A stretch of DNA of 64,000 nucleotides, from NCBI GenBank assembly GCA_934512135.1, contig CAKSWT010000006.1, positions 97,198 to 161,197 of the forward strand. The letters are read 5' to 3'. The position numbers were made by a program, and so were the translations under genes. Under the pieces are notes generated by a model. That model saw nothing but the letters and a program-made list of their open reading frames with translations. It had not been told where the DNA came from and did not search any database. This stretch comes from an uncultured Oscillospiraceae bacterium (GTDB taxonomy: Bacteria; Bacillota; Clostridia; Oscillospirales; Oscillospiraceae). This document shows, piece after piece, positions 1 through 8,886 of the stretch; the stretch's first letter is position 1; the number at the start of each line of letters is the position of its first letter.

Positions 1-1153
1 GCACGTCAATGTCCCGATAGAATGCCTCCATCTCCGCCAGCAGCCGCAGCGCCGCCTTCTGAAGGGTCTCGGTGCGCTCCGGCAGCACGATCTCCACCGA
101 GGTGGGGTCGTAGGCCGCGCTGGCAATGTGGTTCTCCTGGGAGATTTTCTGCCATTGGGGGGTAAAGTCGAAGTCCGGCTTGCTGGCCAGATACAGCAGA
201 AAATACTCCATCAGCTCCATATCCGACTTGCTCATGCCGTTTTTGTCCAGGGGATTTAGGTCGAACATCCGAAGCTCAATATGGTTGACGCCGGTGGCCC
301 GGAGATTCTTCATCAGGTACTTGCCCTTGGGCTTGAGCCGCACCGGCGAATAGAACTCACTGGAGGAGTACAGATCCCCCTGGCGGACCGTCTCCACAAT
401 ACTGTTAATATAGGTGTCCAGGCTCTGGTAGTTCAGAATAATCTGCCGTTTGTTCCAGTAGCCGTATTTACTGTTCCGCATGGAGGAATAGCCCAGGAAG
501 CGTCCGCCCCCCACCGGAATTCCCTCATCCATGAAGCTCTCGTGGAAAATCGGACTGGCCGCTGTCATCAGCACCGGGAACCAGCTGTAGAGATAGCAGT
601 TTTTCGCCATGGCCAGATAGATTTCGCTGCGGAGAAACCGCAGGTCATCCTGGCGCCCCAGCATCTGATGCAGCCGGGCGATGAGCCGTTCGTCAAAGGA
701 GAAGTTGTAGTGAATGCCGCAGTACAGCATAATCTTCTTCCCGTATTTTTGGGACAAATAGTCCCGATAGGTCTCCTTTTCCCGATTTTTCCCCACAAAA
801 TGGGCCACCGGGATGGCCTCCGGGTCCGCAATCAGCGGCGGATTGCTCATCGGCCAGAGATACTCCCGCTCCGGATTTTCCACCGCCACCGTGGTGGTGA
901 CAATATCGTGCAGATTCTCCAGCTGGTCGTAGACCTGATCCGGGTTGCTGCACACCTCCGTCCCGATTTCCACCTGGGACTCGGAAAAGTCCGTGGTGAT
1001 AAAGGGATGCTTGGCCTTGTCCCCAAAGGGATGGGGTGTCATGGCAATATTGCCGTCTCCGTGAATGCGGATGTTTTCCTTTTCCAGTCCAATGGCGCTG
1101 CTGAGCAGCAGGGCCTTCATCTCTGGGATTTGAAAGACTTTTTTGAGCTCCAT
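1..1153 (-). CDS. gshA: Glutamate--cysteine ligase, GshA/GshAB type (3' end outside window)
   Basis: First step of glutathione or gamma-glutamylcysteine synthesis: ATP-dependent joining of glutamate and cysteine in the cytoplasm. The frame is open from an ATG at 1153 to the window edge, about 384 codons, so no stop is seen. The translation begins MELKKVFQIPEMKALLL and contains GLEKENIRIHGDGNIAMTPHP, HPFITTDFSESQVEIGT and GIHYNFSF, which are hallmark segments of the GshA family and of the N-terminal half of bifunctional GshF/GshAB. Clostridia often carry the fused form; the missing 3' part would decide. AAAGGA lies 9 nt upstream. It follows clpE by 18 nt on the same strand. Confidence 0.87.
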   Translation of the reverse strand, partial: MELKKVFQIPEMKALLLSSAIGLEKENIRIHGDGNIAMTPHPFGDKAKHPFITTDFSESQVEIGTEVCSNPDQVYDQLENLHDIVTTTVAVENPEREYLWPMSNPPLIADPEAIPVAHFVGKNREKETYRDYLSQKYGKKIMLYCGIHYNFSFDERLIARLHQMLGRQDDLRFLRSEIYLAMAKNCYLYSWFPVLMTAASPIFHESFMDEGIPVGGGRFLGYSSMRNSKYGYWNKRQIILNYQSLDTYINSIVETVRQGDLYSSSEFYSPVRLKPKGKYLMKNLRATGVNHIELRMFDLNPLDKNGMSKSDMELMEYFLLYLASKPDFDFTPQWQKISQENHIASAAYDPTSVEIVLPERTETLQKAALRLLAEMEAFYRDIDV

Positions 1154-1171
1154 GGGAGATCACGTCCTTTC

Positions 1172-3472
1172 TTATTTACTCTCGATGAGAACCTGATCCC
1201 CTTCTCCGTGTATGCTGATTTCAGAAATGGGAGCCTCATAGCTGTCAATGATTTTCTCCGCGATGGGATCCTCCAGATCCTTCTGAATGGTCCGGCGGAG
1301 ATTTCTGGCGCCGTAGACCTCCGAGAAGGACTTTTTCACCAGGTAGTCCACCACCTTGTCATCCCAGGTCAGGGCCACACCGTGCTCCTTGAGGGACGCC
1401 TCCAGCTCGCCCAGCATAATCTTCGCAATGCCGCGGAAGTTGTCCTCGCTGAGCTTGTTGAAGCAGACAATCTCGTCCACACGGTTGATGAACTCCGGCC
1501 GCAGGAACTCCTGCAGTGCCTTCATGGCCTTCTCCTTGGCCTGCTGCGAGGGGCTGCGGTCAAAGCCCAGTGAGGTGCTCCGCTGCTCGCTGCCGGCGTT
1601 GGAGGTCATAATAATCACAGTATTTTCAAAATTCACCACCCGGCCCTGGGAGTCGGTAATCCGACCGTCATCGAGCACCTGGAGGAGAATATTCAAAACA
1701 TCCCCATGGGCCTTTTCCAGCTCGTCAAAGAGAATAATGGAATAGGGCTTCCGGCGAACCTTCTCGGTGAGCTGTCCCGCCTCATCATAGCCCACATAGC
1801 CCGGAGGCGAACCAATGAGCTTGGATACGGAGTGCTTCTCCATATATTCCGACATATCCAGCCGAATCAGGGAGTCCACTCCTTCAAAGAGCTCCGTGGC
1901 CAGCTGCTTAACCAGCTCCGTTTTGCCCACACCGGTGGAGCCCACAAAGATAAAGGACACCGGACGCTTTTTCGGGGAAATGCCCACGCGGTTCCGCCGA
2001 ATGGCCCTTGCCACCGCAGAAACTGCCTCATCCTGCCCAATGATCCGTGTCTTCAGCTTATCCTCCAGGGTCTTGAGCTGCTGGTATTCCTGGGCCTGGA
2101 TCTTGCTGGCGGGGATTTTGGTCCAAAGCTCAATGACCCGGGCCAGATTTTCCATGGTCAGCGCCGGCCGGGGCTTGCACTGAAGCTCGTGAAGCTGACT
2201 GTCCAGCTGCAGCTCCTTGCTGCGGAGCATCGCCAGCCGCTCATAGTCCGTTTCGTCATGCTCTCCCCCATCGGTGAGCATCTCGATCTCCATATTGATG
2301 TCGGCCCATTCCTTTTTCAGCTCGCTCAGCCGTTTAATGTCCGGGTCCTTGAGATTCACGTCGGAGCAGGCCTCGTCGATCAGGTCGATGGCCTTGTCCG
2401 GCAGGAACCGGTCGGAAATATACCGCTCACTGAGGATAACCGCCTGACGGCAGATCTCCGGAGAGACGCAGACCCCGTGGAACTCCTCATAGTAATGGGC
2501 GATTCCCCGCAAAATCGAGACGGCCTCCTCAATGGTTGGCTCATTCACCGTAACCGGCTGGAACCGGCGCTCCAGCGCCGTGTCCTTTTCAATGTGCTTG
2601 CGATACTCGTTAAAGGTGGTGGCGCCCAGGACCTGAATCTCCCCCCGGGACAGGGCAGGCTTTAGGATATTGGCCGCATTCATGGAGCCCTCGGCGTCTC
2701 CCGCCCCTACAATGGTGTGAATCTCGTCAATCACCAGAATGATATTCCCGGTTTTCTTGATCTCGTCAATCAGGCCCTTCATCCGGCTTTCAAACTGCCC
2801 CCGGAACTGGGTTCCGGCCACCAGTGCCGTCATATCCAGCATATAAATCTCCTTGTCCAGGAGCTTATAGGGGACGTTCCCGTCGACGATTCGCTGGGCC
2901 AGGCCCTCGGCGATGGCGGTTTTTCCCACTCCAGGCTCACCAATCAAACAGGGATTGTTCTTCTGGCGGCGGTTGAGGATCTGGATGACCCGCTCGGTCT
3001 CCTCCTCTCGGCCAACCACATGGTCGATCTTCCCCTCCTTGGCCTTCCGGGTTAGGTTCAGGCAGTAGGTTTCTAGGAACTTCCGCTTGTCCTTCTTTCC
3101 GCCACTGCGGCGGGCGCCATCCTTTCCGGGCTCCTTGGGCTGCTCCGACCGGGGCCGGTCCGAATTGCCGAAGAGCTTGCTGAGATAGGGGAAGGTGGCG
3201 GTACGGCCGTCGTCCTCCTGATCGTCCTCGGACTCCGGGGACTCCTGGAGCTCCTCGCCTCCCTCCACCGCGTTCATCATTTCGCTGGTCATATTGTCCA
3301 GGTCCTCGTCGGTGATTCCCAGCTTCTTCATCATGTCATCCACGGGCTTGATTCCAAGCTCCCGGGCGCACTTCAGGCACAGGCCCTCGTTCTTTGTCTC
3401 TCCGTTTTCTATTTTAGTGATAAAGATCACAGCGTAATTCTTGTTGCATCTGCTGCAAAGGGTAGGACGCAT
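1172..3472 (-). CDS. clpE: ClpE-like AAA+ unfoldase with N-terminal zinc finger
   Basis: ATP-driven unfoldase expected to feed substrates to ClpP. The 766-residue protein opens with a four-cysteine zinc finger (Cys6, Cys9, Cys32, Cys35), then an acidic linker, AAA+ module 1 (Walker A GEPGVGKT at 178-185, Walker B ILVIDE near 245), a short coiled middle domain (about 380-440) and AAA+ module 2 (GSTGVGKT at 511-518). An LGF tripeptide in the second module matches the ClpP-docking loop. There is no ClpC-type double Clp_N domain, so it resembles ClpE. The frame extends upstream, but ATG 3472 has AAGGAG 8 nt before it and starts directly at the zinc finger. No CtsR or McsAB genes are adjacent. Confidence 0.9.
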   Translation of the reverse strand: MRPTLCSRCNKNYAVIFITKIENGETKNEGLCLKCARELGIKPVDDMMKKLGITDEDLDNMTSEMMNAVEGGEELQESPESEDDQEDDGRTATFPYLSKLFGNSDRPRSEQPKEPGKDGARRSGGKKDKRKFLETYCLNLTRKAKEGKIDHVVGREEETERVIQILNRRQKNNPCLIGEPGVGKTAIAEGLAQRIVDGNVPYKLLDKEIYMLDMTALVAGTQFRGQFESRMKGLIDEIKKTGNIILVIDEIHTIVGAGDAEGSMNAANILKPALSRGEIQVLGATTFNEYRKHIEKDTALERRFQPVTVNEPTIEEAVSILRGIAHYYEEFHGVCVSPEICRQAVILSERYISDRFLPDKAIDLIDEACSDVNLKDPDIKRLSELKKEWADINMEIEMLTDGGEHDETDYERLAMLRSKELQLDSQLHELQCKPRPALTMENLARVIELWTKIPASKIQAQEYQQLKTLEDKLKTRIIGQDEAVSAVARAIRRNRVGISPKKRPVSFIFVGSTGVGKTELVKQLATELFEGVDSLIRLDMSEYMEKHSVSKLIGSPPGYVGYDEAGQLTEKVRRKPYSIILFDELEKAHGDVLNILLQVLDDGRITDSQGRVVNFENTVIIMTSNAGSEQRSTSLGFDRSPSQQAKEKAMKALQEFLRPEFINRVDEIVCFNKLSEDNFRGIAKIMLGELEASLKEHGVALTWDDKVVDYLVKKSFSEVYGARNLRRTIQKDLEDPIAEKIIDSYEAPISEISIHGEGDQVLIESK

Positions 3473-3554
3473 AGTGTTTCTCCTTTTCGCCACATAGGCT
3501 CTAAAAAATGTCCGGCTGCACCGCAGATTGTCTTCTCCGTCGGCCCAGAGCGGA

Positions 3555-4652
3555 TTAGGGAAGGCTATAATACCGCACCGCATCCCTGCTCCGGAGCAGA
3601 AGTCCATCTGCCGCCGGCAGAATATCCCAGGCCGTCGCACCCTCTGGGGTGCGTTTCAACAATCCGCCAGCATTATCATAGACCAGCAATGCCCCGCTGT
3701 CAAGCGTACAGGCGCGATTCCCACAAACCAGCAGTCTCTTTGGCAGTCCGCCACGCCAGGCGCTCTGGGTGATTTGTCCCCGGCCGTCCATGGTAATCAG
3801 CCAGTATCGGCCAAATCGCTGGACAATCAGCGCCGCCATGTCATCCGCATCCCAGGCCGCCACGGCCTCCGGGGCGATCTGATAGGCGCCTATCTCCCGG
3901 CCTTCCCGGTCCAGCATCCGAAAGCCCCAGTCTGTCCAGAGCAGAACGCCGTCTCCGCAGGTCCGCAGATCATAGATCATTTGGTCCTCCAATGCCAGGC
4001 ACCGGCTGGTTTCCAGCGTATCCTGCCGAAGGCTCCAGTGTCCCGCTCCGTCCACACAGCAGGACACCAGCACGTCCCTCCGGGGAATGGTCATCATCAC
4101 CATGGCCTGATCCACCAGTCCCAGGCGCCGGCTGACTTCCCCGTCGGCGGCGAACAGCACCGTCTCGGTCAGATAGCCGGACCCGGCAGTGACCACCGCC
4201 AAGGTGCCCGCCGGTCCCACTGCGGCAAGATCAATTCCTGCCGAAAGCTCCCGGCGCACCGCTCCGTCCTTCCCAAGGAGCCAGATTTCCGATTCCCCGG
4301 GAGTGTAAACCGCCCCGGCGTCCTCCGCGGACAGCATCAGCGGCTCGGTCAGGGCCGTGGTCCACTGCTGTCGTTCTTGTCCCTTCCCATTGTATTGCTC
4401 CAGGCTGCCGGCTTCGGCACAGAAAATGGTTCCTTCCACCACAGCCATGGTCTTTCCCTCCTGGGTCAGCGGCACCCACACCTCCTCATAGGGCGGTGTA
4501 TTCCACTTCCTCAGGAATTCCCGAATGCACTCCGGATGCTCCCCTCCATAGCCCATGGCTCCAAGAGCCACCGCCAGGACCAGCAGCATCCGCACTCCGT
4601 TCCACTTCCTCTTTGTGTGACGTCCCTGCAGCTGCACGGCGTCATCCCACAT
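3555..4652 (-). CDS. DUF5711-like membrane-anchored beta-propeller protein
   Basis: Function unknown. The 365-residue protein has a short cytoplasmic N-terminus, one hydrophobic segment (about residues 21-36), and then repeating short beta-strand blocks with Asp/Gly turns typical of a propeller exposed outside the cell. This layout fits the DUF5711 family of Clostridia. ATG 4652 was chosen because GAGGAGG lies 9 nt upstream; a start at 4676 is possible but has no such site. It overlaps the 3' end of truA by 11 nt, so it is translationally linked to it and is the last gene of this run. Confidence 0.7.
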   Translation of the reverse strand: MWDDAVQLQGRHTKRKWNGVRMLLVLAVALGAMGYGGEHPECIREFLRKWNTPPYEEVWVPLTQEGKTMAVVEGTIFCAEAGSLEQYNGKGQERQQWTTALTEPLMLSAEDAGAVYTPGESEIWLLGKDGAVRRELSAGIDLAAVGPAGTLAVVTAGSGYLTETVLFAADGEVSRRLGLVDQAMVMMTIPRRDVLVSCCVDGAGHWSLRQDTLETSRCLALEDQMIYDLRTCGDGVLLWTDWGFRMLDREGREIGAYQIAPEAVAAWDADDMAALIVQRFGRYWLITMDGRGQITQSAWRGGLPKRLLVCGNRACTLDSGALLVYDNAGGLLKRTPEGATAWDILPAADGLLLRSRDAVRYYSLP

Positions 4653-5406
4653 GAAAGGAAACCTCCTCACACTCATACCAGAGCTTCGTCATATATAACC
4701 CGCCGGGGGGCATGGTCGGCCCCGCCGCCGTACGGTTTTTGTTCTCCAAAATCTCCGTCACAGCCTTCGGGGGGAACTTTCCCTCCGCCGCATACACCAC
4801 CGTCCCGGACATGGCCCGGGCCATATTGTAGAGAAAGCCGTTGGCGCAGATCCGCAGCAGCAGCAGATTTCCCTGCCGCTCCACATCGAAATAGTGCACC
4901 GTGCGGACGGTGCTTTTCACGTCGGTTCCTACGCTACGCACTGCGGCAAAATCATGGGTCCCCACAAAGCGGTCCGCCGCCTGCTGCATGACCTTCTCAT
5001 CCAGATGCTTGGGATAAAAGCATGCCCGGTTCACATAGAAGGGGTCCCGGATTCTGGAGTTGTAGATCTGGTAGGTGTATTCCTTCTTGACGCAGGATCC
5101 AATGGCATTGAAGGAATCCGGCACCTCAAAGGCCTCCCGCACCACAATGTCGTGGGGCAGGTGGGTATTCATGGCATAGGGAATCCGTTCCACGGGAATG
5201 CCGGAGCCGGTGCGAAAATTGGCCACATAATTTCTGGCGTGAACGCCTGCGTCGGTACGACCACACCCGGTGATCTTCACCGGGTGTCCCAGCAGCTTGG
5301 TGGCCGCCTGTTCCATGGTCTCACAGACCGTCATGGCATTTTTCTGAACCTGCCAGCCGTGGTAGGCGGTGCCCTCATAGGTGAGCACCATGGCAATGTT
5401 TCTCAC
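4642..5406 (-). CDS. truA: tRNA pseudouridine(38-40) synthase TruA
   Basis: Converts uridines 38-40 of the tRNA anticodon arm to pseudouridine. The 254-residue protein shows the family start RNIAMVLTYEGTAYHGWQ and the catalytic motif GCGRTDAGVHA with the nucleophile at Asp52, followed by the usual FNA and NGFLYNM motifs. The best start is GTG 5406, with AAAGGAG 7 nt upstream; longer starts add an unconserved tail. It begins 13 nt after ecfT, the common ecfA1-ecfA2-ecfT-truA order of Firmicutes. Confidence 0.95.
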   Translation of the reverse strand: MRNIAMVLTYEGTAYHGWQVQKNAMTVCETMEQAATKLLGHPVKITGCGRTDAGVHARNYVANFRTGSGIPVERIPYAMNTHLPHDIVVREAFEVPDSFNAIGSCVKKEYTYQIYNSRIRDPFYVNRACFYPKHLDEKVMQQAADRFVGTHDFAAVRSVGTDVKSTVRTVHYFDVERQGNLLLLRICANGFLYNMARAMSGTVVYAAEGKFPPKAVTEILENKNRTAAGPTMPPGGLYMTKLWYECEEVSFHVG

Positions 5407-5419
5407 AGATCTGCTCCTT

Positions 5420-6223
5420 TCAGAGTCCAAACTGTCTGAGGATGACAACAGCGGTCAGCATCACGCATCCCGTCAGCAGTCCAACGGTGTCCAGCCGCTT
5501 CCACTTTAGGGGATTAAGCCGTGTCCGTCCCTCTCCTCCGGTATAGCAGCGGCACTCCATGGCCGTGGCCAGCTCATCTGCCCGGCGGAAGGCGCTGACA
5601 AACAGCGGCACCAGCACCGGGATCAGCGCCTTGGCCTTCTGGAGCAGATTTCCCGTCTCAAAATCGGCCCCCCGGGCCTTTTGGGCGGACATAATTTTGT
5701 CCGTCTCCTCGATCAGGGTGGGAATAAACCGCAGGGCAATGCTCATCATCATGGCCAGCTCATGAACCGGGACCTTGATTCGCTTCAGGGGCCCCAAAAG
5801 CCGCTCCAGTCCGTCGGTAAGGGTGATGGGGGAAGTGGTATAGGTCAGGAGGAAGGTGCCGGTGATCAGCATGATGATCCGTGCCACCATAAAAACGGCA
5901 TTTCGAATGCCTGCATCCGTGACCTTCAGCTTCCAAATGTGGAACAGCTCATTGCCCGGAGTGTAGAACATATTCAGCAGAGCCGTGAAAATGATAATAA
6001 TCAGAATGGGCTTGACACCCTTCAAAATGGTTTTCAGGTGGATTTTGGAGATACGCACCGCCGCCACCAAATACCCCAGCACCAGCAAATACCCCAAAAT
6101 CCCTTTGCAGGTAAACAGGGCAATGATATAAAACAGCACATTTAGAATTTTCGTTCGGGGATCCATCCTATGGATGGGCGTATTTCCGGGGAAATACTGG
6201 CCGATGGTAATATCCTTAAGCAT
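5420..6223 (-). CDS. ecfT: ECF transporter transmembrane protein EcfT
   Basis: Membrane coupling subunit of the shared energy-coupling-factor module that drives vitamin and metal S-components. The 267-residue protein has the usual membrane helices and a cytoplasmic coupling region with the two Ala-Arg-Gly-type motifs, SAQKARGAD and the degenerate MECRCYTGG. ATG 6223 overlaps the ecfA2 stop by one base (TGATG) and has GGGAGGGG 7 nt upstream. No S-component gene is in the window, so it probably serves S-components encoded elsewhere. Confidence 0.93.
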   Translation of the reverse strand: MLKDITIGQYFPGNTPIHRMDPRTKILNVLFYIIALFTCKGILGYLLVLGYLVAAVRISKIHLKTILKGVKPILIIIIFTALLNMFYTPGNELFHIWKLKVTDAGIRNAVFMVARIIMLITGTFLLTYTTSPITLTDGLERLLGPLKRIKVPVHELAMMMSIALRFIPTLIEETDKIMSAQKARGADFETGNLLQKAKALIPVLVPLFVSAFRRADELATAMECRCYTGGEGRTRLNPLKWKRLDTVGLLTGCVMLTAVVILRQFGL

Positions 6224-7083
6224 CAGCAAACCCCTCCCTTCAGGGCCATCAGGCTTTCCATCGCCTGGGCCGTGGTGTAAACCGAGGGATCCACCGGGAC
6301 GCCCAGGGCCTTCAAGCGGAGAAACACACTGGTGACCTGGGGCACCGCAAGGCCCATCCTCTCCAGCTCCTCTGCATGGGAAAATACCTCCCGAGGGGTG
6401 CCGTCCATGGCGATATGGGCATCATTCACCACCACCAGGCGCTCCACGCTGTCTGCGATCTCCTCCATGGAGTGGCTGACCATAATGACCGTGGCATGTT
6501 TCGCCTGCTGATAGGTTCGGATATTGTTCAGGATCTGTTCCCGGCCCTTGGGGTCCAGCCCCGCCGTGGGCTCATCGAGAATCAACACCTTGGGTTCCAT
6601 GGCAATGACACCGGCAATGGCCACCCGGCGCTTCTGTCCTCCGGAGAGCTCAAAAGGGGAAATCTCCAGCACGGACTCCGGCAGCTCCACAAAGCTGGCC
6701 GCCTCCAGAACTCTGCGGCGGATTTCCTCCTCCTCCAGCTTCATATTCTTCGGGCCAAAGGCGATATCCCGAAATACCGTCTCCTCAAAGAGCTGATACT
6801 CGGGGTACTGGAACACCAGCCCCACCTGGAAGCGCACCTGACGGGTGAACTTCTTGTCCTCCCAGATGTCCTTTCCGTCAAAGCGTACGGTTCCGGACGT
6901 GGGCTTTAACAGCCCGTTGAGGTGCTGAATCAGCGTGGACTTTCCAGAACCTGTGTGGCCGATAATGCCCATAAACTCACCCTGGTTCACCGAAAAATTC
7001 ACGCTTTCCAGGGCAAACCGCTCAAAGGGTGTGCCCTGAGAATAAATATGCGTCAAATCCTCTGTTGCGATAATGGGATTCAA
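6223..7083 (-). CDS. ecfA2: ECF transporter ATPase EcfA2
   Basis: One of two ATPases powering the ECF module. Walker A GHTGSGKST lies at residues 42-50, the Q-loop region is FQYPEYQLFEETV (typical of EcfA2), the signature is ELSGGQKRR, and Walker B is VLILDEPTAGLD. The start is TTG 7083, with GGAGG 8 nt upstream. It lies 77 nt after ecfA1 and overlaps ecfT by one base. Confidence 0.94.
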   Translation of the reverse strand: MNPIIATEDLTHIYSQGTPFERFALESVNFSVNQGEFMGIIGHTGSGKSTLIQHLNGLLKPTSGTVRFDGKDIWEDKKFTRQVRFQVGLVFQYPEYQLFEETVFRDIAFGPKNMKLEEEEIRRRVLEAASFVELPESVLEISPFELSGGQKRRVAIAGVIAMEPKVLILDEPTAGLDPKGREQILNNIRTYQQAKHATVIMVSHSMEEIADSVERLVVVNDAHIAMDGTPREVFSHAEELERMGLAVPQVTSVFLRLKALGVPVDPSVYTTAQAMESLMALKGGVC

Positions 7084-7160
7084 AATGGTATCCTCCGGCT
7101 GTTGGTGTTCAGCTCTCCCGCGCAGCCATCGCTGGGATGCCGATATTCATACATTGCCTC

Positions 7161-8006
7161 TCACCGCAGCGCCGCGGCAATGGCCTGGGCACAGGCTTCC
7201 ACGGACAGGGCGTCCAGGGGAAGCTCCCACCCCTTTTGGTTCAGCTCATACATCAGGTCCGTGGTTTCCGGGACGGTAAGTCCCACGCTCCGCAGAAGCT
7301 CCACCTGGGTAAAGACCTTTTGGGGCACATCGTCGGCGATGACCTTTCCGGCGTCCATAACAATGACCCGGTCTGCATCAATGGCCTCCCGCATATGGTG
7401 GGTAATCAGAATCACCGTCACGCCGAACTTTCCGTTCAGCTCATGGATGGTATCCACTACCTCGTTCCGCCCCACGGGATCCAGCATGGCCGTGGGCTCA
7501 TCCAGCACCACGCACTGAGGCCGCATGGCCAAAACCCCGGCAATGGCCACCCGCTGCTTCTGTCCGCCGGACAGAAGATGGGGGGCGTGACGGCGGAACT
7601 CGTACATCCCCACGGCCTTCAGCGCCGCGTCCACCCGTTCCCGAATCTCCTCTGTGGGGACGCCGAGATTCTCCAGGGCGAAGGCCACGTCCTCCTCCAC
7701 CACATTGGAGACGATCTGATTGTCCGGGTTCTGGAACACCATGCCCACGGACCGGCGAATGGGAATCAGATCCTCCTGGCTTCTGGTGTCCATGCCGTAG
7801 ACATAGATTTCCCCGCCGGAGGGCAGCAGGATGGCGTTAAAATGCTTGGCCAGGGTGGATTTTCCACAGCCGTTGTGGCCTAAAATCACCACAAACTTTC
7901 CCTGCTCCACCGTCAGGTTCAGATGCTCAAACACGCCAATGGCGTCGGTCTGTTCCGTGGCGGAGTAGGAAAAGGATGCGTCCTTTACTTCAATGGCAGT
8001 GCTCAT
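7161..8006 (-). CDS. ecfA1: ECF transporter ATPase EcfA1
   Basis: Partner ATPase of EcfA2. Walker A GHNGCGKST is at residues 43-51, the Q-loop FQNPDNQIV is the EcfA1 form, and the signature LLSGGQKQRVAIAG and CVVLDEPTAMLD follow. The C-terminal tail resembles the EcfA dimerisation domain. ATG 8006 has GGGAGGG a few bases upstream and begins one base after the stop of the methyltransferase gene, so the two are probably cotranscribed. Confidence 0.94.
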   Translation of the reverse strand: MSTAIEVKDASFSYSATEQTDAIGVFEHLNLTVEQGKFVVILGHNGCGKSTLAKHFNAILLPSGGEIYVYGMDTRSQEDLIPIRRSVGMVFQNPDNQIVSNVVEEDVAFALENLGVPTEEIRERVDAALKAVGMYEFRRHAPHLLSGGQKQRVAIAGVLAMRPQCVVLDEPTAMLDPVGRNEVVDTIHELNGKFGVTVILITHHMREAIDADRVIVMDAGKVIADDVPQKVFTQVELLRSVGLTVPETTDLMYELNQKGWELPLDALSVEACAQAIAAALR

Positions 8007-8007
8007 C

Positions 8008-8874
8008 TCAGCCCTCCCTTGTCCAGCGTCCGGTGGCGCCGCAGGGCAGCACCAGCCCGGACTTGGTCACCGGCAGCCCCAGCTCGTCACAGGCAGTATG
8101 TCCGCCATACTTCCGTCCGAACAGGCTGTCCGAAATATAGCCGATCACCGAGGGGGCCAGCCCTGTGGTGTAGGAATTGATAATGACAAACAGCGGATTC
8201 TCCGAGAGCACCCCGGTGCAGAGAGAGACGAAATCATAGAGATTCTTCTCCAGCTTCCACACCTCTCCCGAGGGGCCCCGTCCATAGGAGGGCGGATCCA
8301 TAATAATGGCATCATACCGCCGTCCCCGTTTGATTTCCCGCTCCACAAACTTTGCGCAGTCATCCACGATCCAGCGAACGGGCCGATCCTCCAAGCCAGA
8401 AACCACCGCATTCTCTCTGGCCCAGGACACCATCCCCCGGGCAGCGTCCACATGGCACACCGAGGCCCCCGCCGCTGCGCAGGCGATGGTGGCGCCGCCG
8501 GTGTAGGCAAACAGATTCAGCACCTGGATGGGCCGGTGGGCGGCTCGAATCCGCTCCATGGCCCAGTCCCAGTTGGCTGCCTGCTCCGGAAATACGCCGG
8601 TGTGCTTAAAGTTCATGGGCTTGACCTGAAAGGTCAGCTCTTTATAATGTATCTTCCACTTGTCCGGGAGCTTTTTCGTATTCCAGGCTCCGCCGCCGGT
8701 GTTGGACCGGGCATACCGGGCGTCATAACGGCTCCACAGCTCCCGATCCTTGGGTGTGTTCCAAATCACCTGAGGGTCCGGACGCACCAGGGTGTAGTTT
8801 CCCCAGCGCTCCAGCTTCTCCCCGTCGGAGCAATCCAGGACCTCATAGTCCTTCCATTCATTTGCTGTCCACAT
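8008..8874 (-). CDS. Class I SAM-dependent methyltransferase, RlmI/RlmK-like
   Basis: Probable methyltransferase of the COG1092 type, whose characterised members modify 23S rRNA cytosines. The 288-residue protein has a Rossmann core with VLNLFAYTGGATIACAAAGA (SAM binding), CHVDAARGMVSWARENA, and the catalytic-site motif MDPPSYGRG. It lacks an N-terminal PUA domain and is shorter than RlmI. The substrate cannot be read from sequence. It lies between pbp1A (12 nt) and ecfA1 (1 nt). Confidence 0.82.
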   Translation of the reverse strand: MWTANEWKDYEVLDCSDGEKLERWGNYTLVRPDPQVIWNTPKDRELWSRYDARYARSNTGGGAWNTKKLPDKWKIHYKELTFQVKPMNFKHTGVFPEQAANWDWAMERIRAAHRPIQVLNLFAYTGGATIACAAAGASVCHVDAARGMVSWARENAVVSGLEDRPVRWIVDDCAKFVEREIKRGRRYDAIIMDPPSYGRGPSGEVWKLEKNLYDFVSLCTGVLSENPLFVIINSYTTGLAPSVIGYISDSLFGRKYGGHTACDELGLPVTKSGLVLPCGATGRWTREG

Positions 8875-8886
8875 AGTGTTCTCCTT

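Noticed and set aside
281..1573. 430-codon open frame on the plus strand
   Set aside because: Antisense to the 5' half of the glutamate-cysteine ligase gene and the 3' end of clpE, both well supported.
3528..4991. 487-codon plus-strand frame
   Set aside because: Antisense to the DUF5711-like gene and truA, with a Pro/Ser/His-rich shadow composition.
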